From Flavobacterium sp. CYK-55 (GTDB lineage Bacteria; Bacteroidota; Bacteroidia; Flavobacteriales; Flavobacteriaceae): a DNA stretch of 64,000 nucleotides. A program made the translations under genes and the position numbers. Numbering within the stretch: the stretch's first letter is position 1; the number at the start of each line of letters is the position of its first letter. The DNA lies in contig NZ_JAHCDK010000007.1 of NCBI RefSeq assembly GCF_018413465.1, positions 85,284 through 149,283 on the forward strand, read 5' to 3'. Below, piece by piece: positions 17,963-27,800 of the stretch. The notes beneath the pieces were generated by a model. The model did not search any database. It saw only the letters and a list, made by a program, of their open reading frames with translations, and was not told the DNA's origin.

Positions 17963-18906
17963 AGCCATTAAAAATTGTCTTTATGGGCACACCCGAGTTT
18001 GCTGTGGGCATCCTCGATACTATTTGCAAAAATCAATATGAAGTAGTTGGGGTTATTACCGCTGCTGATAAACCTGCCGGACGCGGGCAAAAAATAAAAT
18101 ATTCAGCCGTAAAAGAGTATGCTCTTGAACACGGACTCAGATTATTGCAACCCACCAACCTTAAAGACGAAACTTTTTTGGCTGAACTCAAAAGTCTTCA
18201 AGCCAATCTGCAAGTGGTAGTTGCTTTTAGAATGTTACCCAAAGTGGTTTGGGATATGCCTGAGTACGGCACTTTTAATTTGCACGCATCACTTCTGCCA
18301 GATTATCGCGGGGCCGCTCCTATTAATTGGGCTATTATCAATGGTGAAACCCAGACTGGCGTAACCACCTTTTTTATTGACGATAAAATTGATACCGGCG
18401 CGATGATTCTGAGTCGTAAAACCGAAATTGATTTAGCCGAAAATGCCGGAACACTGCACGACAGATTGATCGACATCGGAAGCCAAGCGGTGATTGACAC
18501 ACTAAAACTTATCGAGCATGGCGATGTTCAAACGACCATTCAGCCAGAAAATGCCGAACTCAAAACAGCCTACAAACTCAACCGCGAGAATTGCAAAATT
18601 GATTGGCAAGCCTCGGGCGAGACGATTTATAACTTGATTCGCGGTTTATCACCCTATCCCGCGGCTTGGTGCTTTTTTGCCGATGAAGACCAGGAATGGA
18701 ATGTCAAAATTTATGAAGCCGAATTTATCAGAGAAACGCATACTTATAATATAGGTAGTCTGTTGACTGCAAAAAAGAGTTTGTCGGTAGCCGTTCAAGA
18801 TGGATGGATCCAAATTTTGAGTTTGCAGCTTCCTGGTAAAAAAAGAATGAGTGCATCAGAACTTTTAAACGGTGTTTCATTCTCAGAAAAGGCACGTACT
18901 TACTAG
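17959..18906 (+). CDS. fmt: methionyl-tRNA formyltransferase
   Basis: Formylates initiator Met-tRNA using 10-formyl-tetrahydrofolate, for translation initiation. It has 315 residues, with an N-terminal Rossmann-like formyltransferase domain (KIVFMGTPEFAVGIL). The catalytic region is HASLLPDYRGAAPINWAI, followed by GVTTFFIDDKIDTGAM. The C-terminal OB-like domain (about 205-310) binds tRNA. ATGA overlap with recQ shows one transcription unit. Confidence 0.95.
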   Translation: MKPLKIVFMGTPEFAVGILDTICKNQYEVVGVITAADKPAGRGQKIKYSAVKEYALEHGLRLLQPTNLKDETFLAELKSLQANLQVVVAFRMLPKVVWDMPEYGTFNLHASLLPDYRGAAPINWAIINGETQTGVTTFFIDDKIDTGAMILSRKTEIDLAENAGTLHDRLIDIGSQAVIDTLKLIEHGDVQTTIQPENAELKTAYKLNRENCKIDWQASGETIYNLIRGLSPYPAAWCFFADEDQEWNVKIYEAEFIRETHTYNIGSLLTAKKSLSVAVQDGWIQILSLQLPGKKRMSASELLNGVSFSEKARTY

Positions 18907-18996
18907 CCTCAGCGCTGAAAAAACCTCAAAAAACACTGCCTTTATCAACAAATAACCCGATTTATCAACAAAAATGCTGAAATCAGGCTAAATCGC

Positions 18997-19026
18997 TTGC
19001 GTGGTAAGGATTTCCTACTAAATTTG
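18997..19026 (+). promoter_or_regulatory. promoter of the HU gene
   Basis: TTG (18997-18999), 19 bases, then TAAATTTG (19019-19026): an exact Bacteroidota promoter. Two direct TTTATCAACAAA copies (18941-18952, 18961-18972) lie 25-56 bases upstream, exactly 20 bp apart. Confidence 0.8.
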
Positions 19027-19072
19027 TTTCACTTATAACTTAATGTTTAACCAACAATTAATAACTATTATT

Positions 19073-19345
19073 ATGAACAAATCAGAATTAATCGATGCAA
19101 TTGCTGCTGACGCAGGAATTACTAAAGCAGCTGCAAAATTGGCTTTGGAATCATTCTTGAACAACGTAGGTGGTACCTTGAAAAAAGGTGGAAGAGTATC
19201 TTTGGTAGGTTTCGGATCTTGGTCAGTTTCTAAAAGAGCTGCTAGAGAAGGAAGAAACCCTCAAACTGGAAAAACCATCAAAATCGCTGCTAAGAATGTA
19301 GTAAAATTCAAAGCTGGTGCTGAATTAGAAGGTTCTGTAAACTAA
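19073..19345 (+). CDS. HU family DNA-binding protein
   Basis: A 90-residue nucleoid protein that bends and compacts DNA as a dimer. MNKSELIDAIA opens the helical dimer region. VSLVGFGSWSVSKRAAREGRNPQTG (shown in two parts: VSLVGFGSWSVSKRAA, REGRNPQTG) forms the beta-arm, with the DNA-intercalating Pro in RNPQTG. The ATG at 19073 is used because it gives the family N-terminus. It has a near-ideal promoter and a strong terminator, consistent with a highly expressed single gene. HU-alpha or HU-beta cannot be told apart here. Confidence 0.95.
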   Translation: MNKSELIDAIAADAGITKAAAKLALESFLNNVGGTLKKGGRVSLVGFGSWSVSKRAAREGRNPQTGKTIKIAAKNVVKFKAGAELEGSVN

Positions 19346-19370
19346 TAAAAGTTTATAAAATATAAAGAAA

Positions 19371-19398
19371 AGTCTCCGTTTTGGGGACTTTTTTTTTG
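19371..19398 (+). terminator. terminator of the HU gene
   Basis: AGTCTCC (19371-19377) pairs with GGGGACT (19383-19389, one G-T pair) and leads into a ten-base T-run. Confidence 0.85.
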
Positions 19399-19466
19399 AA
19401 ATTCTGTGAAGGATATTTGTTTATTTAAAACTTTTATTCTTAATTTTAGGTAAAATTGCAATTCTC

Positions 19467-20027
19467 ATGATATCTGAAAAATTACAAAAAGGGCAATTGC
19501 TAATCGCAGAACCTTCAATTATTGGAGATTTGTCATTCAATCGCTCAGTAATATTACTCGCCGATCACAATCAAGACGGATCCGTAGGATTCATCATCAA
19601 CAAGCCTTTAAAGTATACCATCAACGATTTAGTTCCAGATGTCGAGGCCAATTTTAAAATCTACAACGGTGGTCCTGTAGAACAAGACAATCTTTATTTT
19701 ATTCACAACATACCCGACCTGATTACCGATAGCGTTGAAATTTCGAATGGAATTTTTTGGGGTGGTAATTTTGAACTCACCAAAGACCTCATCAATACCG
19801 GAAAAATCAAAAAGGACAACATTCGCTTTTTCTTGGGTTATACCGGTTGGAGTCCGCAACAGTTGGAACAAGAAATGAAATCAAACTCTTGGATTTTATC
19901 TGAGAATCTCTACAAAAATAAAATTATAGGTAAATCAAGTACCGATTTCTGGAAAGAAAAAATACTCGAAATTGGTGGTGATTATGTCATTTGGTCAAAT
20001 GCTCCGGAAAACCCGATTTTGAATTAA
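19467..20027 (+). CDS. YqgE/AlgH family protein
   Basis: A 186-residue cytosolic protein of the UPF0301 (DUF179) family. KGQLLIAEPSIIGDLSFNRSVILLADHNQDGSVGFIIN (here in parts: LLIAEPSIIGDLSFNRSVIL, LADHNQDGSVGFIIN) and YNGGPVEQDNLYFIH are the family signature. Later, FLGYTGWSPQQLEQE is conserved. The biochemical role is unsettled. Its last four bases overlap the end of the convergent aminotransferase gene. Confidence 0.92.
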   Translation: MISEKLQKGQLLIAEPSIIGDLSFNRSVILLADHNQDGSVGFIINKPLKYTINDLVPDVEANFKIYNGGPVEQDNLYFIHNIPDLITDSVEISNGIFWGGNFELTKDLINTGKIKKDNIRFFLGYTGWSPQQLEQEMKSNSWILSENLYKNKIIGKSSTDFWKEKILEIGGDYVIWSNAPENPILN

Positions 20028-20860
20028 GACTTAATTGATTCGTTGAGTAATTGGGTAAGCTTGATGGATAATTCGCCTGTGTATTTCTTCTTTCGATATT
20101 GGCTAATGGGTTGAATACCATTGATAACATTCGTAATGAATAATTCATCTGCATTCTGCAAATCAAAAGGCGATATAATAGCTTCGGCAACTTGAATTCC
20201 TTCAACTTTTTGAGCTAATTGTATAACTCGTTTGCGCATGACCCCGTTCAGGCAGCCTTCTGAAATAGGAGGAGTTGTGAGCTTTTTATCCTTAAGCATA
20301 AATAAATTGCCATTAAGTGCTTCAACAATATTTTTATCATCGTTGATTAAAAGGCAGTTCTGATAACCGTTTTCTTGAGCAAAAATACTTCCGGTAACAT
20401 GAATCATTTTGCTCGTTGTTTTGAGTGTTGACAATAGGTTTTTAGCAACGTGAAAATCTTTGTATAAATCAACCTCATAGGTTTGGGTTGAACATGTATA
20501 TGATTTCTGCTCAAGTGCGCTTACCCGAATAACATACTTTACTTGTGAAGTTTTAGGTAAATAAAAGCCTGAGCTGTCGCGATAAAAAGTAATGCGTGCA
20601 CGCGCAGAATCGGCACAAAGATTCACTTGAGCCGTTTTAATCAATTCAGCTTCAAAATGCTCCATAGTAAAATCCATCGGGATTTCCATACGAACTATAC
20701 GCAAAGAAGCCATCAACCTAAAGTAATGATCTTCTAAAAACAACACTTGACCGTCAACAATCTTTAAGGTGTCAAAAATACCGTCTCCGTATAGAAAACT
20801 TCTGTTGCTTGTCCAGTCTTGATCGGCTTGAAAAACCAATTCACCGTTGATATTAATCAT
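20024..20860 (-). CDS. class IV aminotransferase (aminodeoxychorismate lyase / branched-chain aminotransferase fold)
   Basis: A 278-residue PLP-dependent enzyme of fold type IV. SNRSFLYGDGIFDTLKI is the N-terminal active-site strand. K147 in STLKTTSK is the likely Schiff-base Lys, and E180 in NIVEALNGNLFML contacts the cofactor. PPISEGCLNGVMRKRVI is the phosphate-binding loop region. The length and the LKT pattern favour 4-amino-4-deoxychorismate lyase (PabC, folate pathway), but D-amino-acid or branched-chain aminotransferase activity cannot be excluded. The ATG directly follows a short hairpin and T-run. Confidence 0.85.
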   Translation of the reverse strand: MININGELVFQADQDWTSNRSFLYGDGIFDTLKIVDGQVLFLEDHYFRLMASLRIVRMEIPMDFTMEHFEAELIKTAQVNLCADSARARITFYRDSSGFYLPKTSQVKYVIRVSALEQKSYTCSTQTYEVDLYKDFHVAKNLLSTLKTTSKMIHVTGSIFAQENGYQNCLLINDDKNIVEALNGNLFMLKDKKLTTPPISEGCLNGVMRKRVIQLAQKVEGIQVAEAIISPFDLQNADELFITNVINGIQPISQYRKKKYTGELSIKLTQLLNESIKS

Positions 20861-20890
20861 AAAAAAAGCCCTTAAAACAGGGCAAATATA
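20861..20890 (-). promoter_or_regulatory. promoter box abutting a terminator-like hairpin, upstream of the aminotransferase
   Basis: On the minus strand TATATTTG (20883-20890) is an exact -7 box. It is followed at once by GCCCT/AGGGC (20868-20872 with 20879-20883) and a seven-T run that ends at the ATG (20860). The hairpin can end transcripts of the START-like gene, while the aminotransferase transcript would begin inside it. Confidence 0.55.
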
Positions 20891-20908
20891 AGGTTAAAAG
20901 AAACGTTT

Positions 20909-21301
20909 TTAAACTGATCCAATGACATGTTTTAAATCAGATATTTGATTTTCCCAAAGTAATTTGGCTTCTTCAATTTCATCATGTTGTGCAAAATCAA
21001 TAATCATGAGCGATACATCTTTAGTGATTTCATCTTCGAGAATTCTGAGTTCAAAAAAATAATCGGTGTCTTTTTTATTTTCGTCAATCCATCTAAATTT
21101 AATCTTTTCACCTGTTTTTTTTGATGATACTCTGGCATATTCTTCTGTGTCATCCCATATAAAGGTAAAATATTCTCCGCGTGAATTTACATTATCAGCA
21201 AACCACTCTGATAAACCAGAAGGTGTTGATATATACTGATATAACAATTGTGGTGATGAATTGATTGGGAATTCTAATTCGTATTTCGTCTTTACTTCCA
21301 T
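20909..21301 (-). CDS. START-like domain (SRPBCC) protein
   Basis: A 130-residue protein with the helix-grip fold of the AHSA1/START-like group: YELEFPINSSPQLLYQYIS, SGLSEWFADNV, FTFIWDDTEEYARV and a C-terminal long helix (EIEEAKLLWENQISDLKHVIG). The cavity of this fold binds lipids or other hydrophobic ligands. No ligand can be named. It precedes the aminotransferase on the same strand but is separated from it by a terminator-like hairpin and a new promoter box. Confidence 0.85.
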   Translation of the reverse strand: MEVKTKYELEFPINSSPQLLYQYISTPSGLSEWFADNVNSRGEYFTFIWDDTEEYARVSSKKTGEKIKFRWIDENKKDTDYFFELRILEDEITKDVSLMIIDFAQHDEIEEAKLLWENQISDLKHVIGSV

Positions 21302-21390
21302 GGTTTTGAACCCTATTTATCGGTGAAATATATAGAATAATAGTACAATAAAAAAGCAATTTTATAAATAATTTTTTTTCGAAAGATTAA

Positions 21391-21421
21391 TTTGCAACCT
21401 ATAATTTAAGTTATATATTTG
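21391..21421 (+). promoter_or_regulatory. promoter of tRNA-Met
   Basis: TTTG (21391-21394), 19 bases, TATATTTG (21414-21421): a perfect match to the Bacteroidota consensus, about 30 bases before the tRNA 5' end. Confidence 0.85.
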
Positions 21422-21450
21422 CAGCCGCATTCAGGGATGCACCGAATCAT

Positions 21451-21524
21451 GGCGAGGTAGCTCAGTTGGTTAGAGCGCAGGATTCATAACCCTGAGGTCA
21501 CGGGTTCAACTCCCGTCCTCGCTA
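21451..21524 (+). tRNA. tRNA-Met (CAT anticodon)
   Basis: A 74-base cloverleaf. The acceptor stem is GGCGAGG with CCTCGCT (first pair G-T), the D arm is GCTC...GAGC, the anticodon loop is TTCATAA, and the T arm has GGGTTCAACTCCC. CCA is not encoded. The full first pair (not C-A mismatched) and the lack of three G-C pairs next to the loop point to an elongator rather than initiator. The base of the anticodon loop has an A-C opposition (31/39). A CAT tRNA read as Ile after lysidine modification remains possible. Confidence 0.93.
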
Positions 21525-21539
21525 CTACACAGTATCAAT

Positions 21540-21571
21540 AGCCTTAAACAATTATGTTTGAGGCTTTTTTT
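21540..21571 (+). terminator. terminator of tRNA-Met
   Basis: AGCCTTAAACA (21540-21550) pairs with TGTTTGAGGCT (21555-21565, one G-T pair), followed by seven Ts. Confidence 0.85.
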
Positions 21572-21770
21572 ATTTATTTTCTTCCGGGTTATTTCAAAAA
21601 AATCAGAAAAAACCCATATAATAATTAATCTGTTTCAATCAAGTACATAATACAACCTGTTTCCCATCGATGAAAAACAATTATTTTTAATAGTTTTTGT
21701 AATCTTTTACTTTAAAAATACATCAAAAAGTGCATTTCATCGATTTTTTATGCTTTTTATCGACAAAAAA

Positions 21771-21802
21771 TTTTGTCAGTTAAAATACACCTTCTACTTT
21801 TG
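21771..21802 (+). promoter_or_regulatory. promoter of the giant T9SS adhesin gene
   Basis: TTTTG (21771-21775), 19 bases, TACTTTTG (21795-21802): exact consensus, leaving a leader of roughly 45-50 bases. The rest of the 21572-21854 gap is AT-rich with no gene. Confidence 0.8.
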
Positions 21803-21854
21803 ACTCGTTAAAAAGTTACTAACCAAATAATCACTTTTCGGGGGAAAAAGAATT

Positions 21855-24800
21855 ATGGAAACAACTACTTTACAAGGAAAGAAATTTTTATGGCTATGCA
21901 TAATCTTGCTTATAGCAGCCATATCAAATGCGCAAAGCACACAAACCTACTCAACCTCAGGAAGCTTCAACCCTCCTGCAGGTGTTTCATCAGTTACTGT
22001 TGAATTATGGGGCGCTGGTGGTGGTGGCGCATCAGGAACCACAGCCTCTGGCGGTGGCGGTGGTGGCGCTTACACACGAGCTACACTCGGAGTCTCACAC
22101 GGAACAGCCGTGCCCTTTACTGTAGGAGCCGGCGGAGCTGTAGGAGCTTCAGGAACATCAACAACAATGAGTGGAGTTACGGCCAACGGTGGAGCACCTG
22201 GAAGCGGACGCACAGGTGGTGCCGGTGGTGCCGCTTCAGCCATAGTAGCACCAGTTACACTCTCACGCTCCGGAGGAAATGGTGGAGCAGCACGCGCATC
22301 ATCCGGTGGCGCCAACAACGAAGCCGGTGGTGGTGGTGGTGGCTCAGCTACATCAGCAGCAGCGGGAGGTAATGGCTCAAACGGAGGCACAAGCACTACT
22401 GTAGCTACTGCCGGGGGTTCTGGTCAAGCAATAGGTGGTCTAGGTGCAGCAGCAGACGGAAATCCGGTTGCAACTATCGGCAATGCCCCGGGTAGCGGCG
22501 GCGGTGGTCGTGGTGAAGGTGCTTCAAGCAGTATGGCTGGCGCGAATGGTCAAGTAATTATTTCATGGGTTTGCCCATCATATAGTCTAACCTCAGCTAC
22601 AACTGCTACAGGCCCTCTTTGCGGAAGTGGTTCAACTTCAACCGTAACCATACGCTCAAATTCAATGCCCAGCGGCACTTATACCATTACATACAACCTA
22701 ACCGGAGCAACAACAGCTACTGGTTCAACAGCATTAGTAACATTTGCCTCTGGAACTCCTGGAACAGGAACTTTTACTACATCAGCTTTGAATGTTGGTA
22801 CAACCAATATTACCATAACCAATATCAGTTCGAACGGTTTTTGCTCGGCAGCAATAGGAACGAACAATACTGCCTCAGTGAATGTTGTCAGTGCTCCAAC
22901 AGCAGTGGCCGGAACAGCGGTTAGTACTTGTTCTAATAGTGGCGCAGTAAATATTTGTGCTGGTGCGAATGCTACTTTTTATACAGCCTTTTCATGGTCA
23001 AGTAGTGGCACAGGAACTCTAACTAGCGCTAATTCATTATCGAATTGTACTTATACTCCATCAGCTGCTGATATAGCCGCCGGAAGCGTAACCTTAACTT
23101 TGAGCGTGACAGGATCATCTCCATGTGGTGTTGTTACATCTAATAAAACTTTGACTATAACAGCTGCTCCAACGGCTAACGCTGGAACAGCCATCAATAC
23201 CTGTTACAACTCAGGTGCAGTAAATATTACCGCAGGCAGAAGTGCTGCAAATTACAGTTCAATTCAATGGACCTCAAGCGGAACGGGTACTTTTGCCAAC
23301 GCAAACAACCTAACTACTTGTACTTATACTCCTTCAGCTGCTGATATAGCTGCTGGTAGTGTAACTATAACACTTACAGCAAACGGAACTGCTCCGTGCT
23401 CAAATGCAACTTCAAACAAAACTTTAACTATTCAGCCTGGACCAACTTCAAATGCAGGAACCGATGTTTATACTTGCAATACGGGCGCAGCGGTGAATAT
23501 TACTGCAGGTGCTACGGCTACCAACTACAGTTCTGTACAGTGGACTACCAGTGGTATTTTAGGAACATTAAGCAATGCCACATCACTTACAAACTGTACA
23601 TATGCACCCTCAGCAGTTGATTTACTAGCGGGTAGCGTAACCCTAACCTTAACTGTAACCGGAAACGCACCTTGTGGTGGTACAGCGGTATCAAATAAAA
23701 CATTATATTTCAATAGCCCGTCAACAGTTGATGCCGGAACAGCCGTTTCAACCTGTTCAGCTTCAGGAGCTGTAAACATAACTGCGGGTTCAAGTGCCAC
23801 AAACCAAGCTTCGGTTTTATGGACATCTAGTGGTACAGGAGTGTTTAGTAATGCAACTTCATTAACTACCTGTACGTACACTCCTAGTGCGGCTGATGTT
23901 TCGGCTGGCAGTGTAATTTTAACACTAACTGCTGTAAACCCAGGATGTGGAAATGTTACGGACACTAAGACCTTATCAATTACTCCTTCTGTAGTTGCAA
24001 GTGTCAGTATTAGTGCTAGCGCAACAACTATTTGCGGCGGAACCAGTGTAACTTTTACTGCTACTCCAACCAATGGCGGAGCAACACCAACTTATCAGTG
24101 GAGGGTTAATGGTTCAAGCGTTGGTACAAACAGTACAACATATACTTCAACAACTTTAGCCAATGGTGATGTTGTTACTTGTGTGATGACAGCAACTCCG
24201 GTTACTTGTTTGGCTGGTTCGCCTGCTACTTCAAATGCAATTACAATGTCGGTAACCACACCACTTGCTGCTAGCGTTGTCATCTCAACAGCTTCTACAT
24301 CAGTTTGTGCCGGAAATACAATAACTTTTACAGCCACGCCAACCAATGGCGGTGCAACACCAACATATCAATGGAAAGTAAATGGTTCAAATGTCGGAAC
24401 CAATAGCGCCACATACAGCACCGGTTCGTTAGCCAACGGAAACATCGTTACTTGTGTGATGACTTCAAGTTTAACATGTGTTACCGGTTCGCCAGCAACA
24501 TCAAATGCACTTACCATGACGGTAAATCCGTATGCTACGGCAAGTGTAAGCATAACTGCAACCGCTACTACAATTTGTTCGGGAACCAGTGTAACCTTTA
24601 CAGCAACTCCAACCAATGGTGGTTCAACTCCATCTTATCAATGGACTTTGAACGGAACCAACGTTGGCACAAATTCAACCACTTATACTTCATCAACTTT
24701 AACGCATGGCGATCAAGTAATTTGTATCATGACTTCAAGCATTAGCTCTTGTTTATTGGGCTCTCCTGCTTCGTCAAATACAGTCACTATGACCGTTAAT

Positions 24801-27800
24801 AATACACCTAGTATTACAGGAACCACACCGGGAGCTAGAACTGGTACAGGAACCGTAGTTTTAGGAGCCACTTCATCGGGTGGCGGAACTGTTTTCTGGT
24901 ATTCTACATCTTCAGGTGGTGGCGCCATCGGTAGCGGCAACAGCTTTACTACACCATCAATTTCAACAACCACAACTTATTATGCAGTTGCAGTGAGTGG
25001 CGCTGGATGTGCTTCTTCGCCAAGAACCGCTGTAGTAGCTACTGTGTATGCTCCTGAAATGGATGTACAAGGTAACTTAGTTTCTATTGCAGATGGTGAT
25101 ACCACACCAGCAGTTGCTGATTGGACCAACTTTAACGGAGCTAGTACAAGAACTTTTACCATATTTAATACCGGAACCGGAATCTTAAATATTGGCACCA
25201 TCAGCTTTTCGGGCATCAATGCTTCAGAATACAGCATATCTGTTCCACCAAACACAAGTGTAGCTGCTGGTGATAATACTTCATTTACTGTACAGTTTAC
25301 ACCAACAGCCGCCGGAGCAAGAACTGCAACTATATCAATTGCAAACGATGATGCTAATGAAAACCCATATGATTTTGCCTTAACCGGAACCGGAACAGCT
25401 CAAGAAATCAATATACAAGGGAACACCAATGATATTGTAGACGGTGATACGACGCCAACAACTACAGATTGGACTGATTTTTCAACTGTAAGTACCACCA
25501 GAACTTTCACAATTCAAAATACAGGTAGTATTACGCTAAATATTACAGGAATTACTTTTGGAGGAACCAACCCCGGTGATTTTTCAATCATCAGTTCGCC
25601 AAGTGCAACTGTAGCTGGTAGAACTTCAACAACATTTACTGTTAAATTCACGGCAGGTGGTGTAGGTGTTCGATCTGCAATAATCAATATTGCCAATAAT
25701 GACGCTTCTGAAAACCCATACAATTTTACTATTCAAGGAACAGGAAGCACCATCAACATGAATGTTAAAGCAGTAGCCTTACTCATTGCTGACAATGATA
25801 CGACTCCTTCTGCGGCCGACTGGACTGATTTTGGAACTACCAACGTAAGCTCGCCAATTTCTAGAACCTATACCGTTGAAAACACAGGTACTTCAGCCTT
25901 GAGCCTTACTGGCACTCCACGTGTAGCTTTGTCAGGAAGTACAGACTTTTCGGTTACTGTTCAACCGGCTGCTTCAGTAGCTGCTTCAAGCACAACAACC
26001 TTTACAGTTACTTTTAATCCTACTTCAACAGGAATTAAAAATGCAACGGTTTCAATTGCCAACAATGACCCTGGGGCTTCAAAAAACCCATACACATTTG
26101 CCATTACAGGTACAGGATTACAAGCCTTTAGTGATACCGATGGCGATGGAGCATACAACCATCTTGATTCAGACGATGACAACGATGGTATTCCTGATAA
26201 TGTTGAGCAAAGTTATGCTTCAGGTTCAGTTTTGGGAACACAAGTTCAAATGACTCTTTTGAATGAAACCTTCGGTTCCGGTACAACACGAGCTGATATC
26301 AATGACTTCGTATCATCGGCAACAACCACTTATTGTTATGAAGACGGAACAAGTGCTATTACAACTTGTGATACGGCAGCTAATGTTAACTGTGACGATG
26401 GTCAATATACTGTATACTATGAATCAGGTTCGACAGCTGTAGCATCATGGGCACCAACTTATTGGTACCAAGGCGTTGACCACACACCTAGTGATACCAA
26501 CGGAAGAATGGCTATTTTTAATGCTACCAATAAAGTAACCGAAGAGTTCTACAGAACAGTAATGCACGGTGTCATTACCAATGCTCCGTTAACCTATGGC
26601 TTTTGGGTAATCAACCTTGACCGTTCAGATGCGCCAAGTATTGATTCTCGTAACCGTCCGAACATTACTGTAGAAATCAGAGATTTAAGCAATACCATTG
26701 TAAGTTCACTTAACACAGGTGATATTGCCCCAACTACAGCCGGTAATTTAGCGGGTAACTGGTTCTATTTTTCAAATACATTTACCCCTACACAAACGGG
26801 TTATTCAATTGTATTTAGAAATAACCAATTGGGTGGTAGTGGTAACGACTTAGCTCTGGATGATATTAGAATTGTACAATTGTTAACCGATACAGATCAA
26901 GACGGAACAGCCGATGCTTATGATCTGGATTCAGATAACGACGGTATTGGCGATATCAACGAAGATTTGTGGACTGCATATTCAAACGGAAAAGACCGCA
27001 TGGATTTATCGGGCGGAACCTGGGTAGATGCCAATACTAATGGATTCCATGATACTGCTGAAGCTTATTATAACAGCGGCGGTACTCCTAAAAATACAGA
27101 TGGTGATGCAGTGCCAAACTACATTGATCTTGATTCAGACAATGATTCAATCTTTGATGTTGACGAATGTGGTTTGACCAATGGAGATGGTGATGTTAAC
27201 GGTGATGGCGCCGGTGACGGAGCTGATGCCGATGCTGATGGTATTCTTACAGTTTTTGATTCGTTATCAGGATTCGGAAATACCGGAAAATCATTACCAA
27301 CCAACACTTTAGGCACCGGAAATGCCGATTATTTAAAAGTAATTGCAAGAACGGCTGGCGTTTATGACATCAGCTCTACTCTATACGCTAGCTTAGATGC
27401 CAATAACGATGGTAAAATTGACGGAACAGCCGATATTGACAAAGACGGAATCTTGGATGCCTTTGATACCAATACCAATTTCTATGGTTCACCAAGAGAT
27501 TTAGACCGCAAACTATTACTTGATTTTGATGGTCGCAATGATTATGGCCAAGGAACCGGGGTATTGAGCGGTTTAGCCAATGCGTCTTTGATGGCCTGGA
27601 TTGATTTGGGCAGCGGATACTCATCAGACGGTGTAATTGTCGGGCAAAATAATTTCCACATTCGTGTAAACAATAGCCGCAGACTTGAAGTAGTTGCCAA
27701 TGGCACAACGTTAACTTACAGCACAGCCTTGAGTACCAATCAATGGTATCATGTTGGTGCTACTTATGGTGGTGGTACTTTAAAATTATACCTCAACGGG

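Noticed and set aside
22070..22396. 108-residue Pro/Ala-rich frame on the minus strand, and other long frames opposite the adhesin
   Set aside because: They are shadows of the Gly-rich and Thr/Ser-rich adhesin codons. No start signal, no promoter box and no family resemblance.
22890..24806. Regularly spaced repeats that could suggest a CRISPR array
   Set aside because: The period is about 270 bp, the repeats are in frame and encode protein domains, and no cas gene is nearby.
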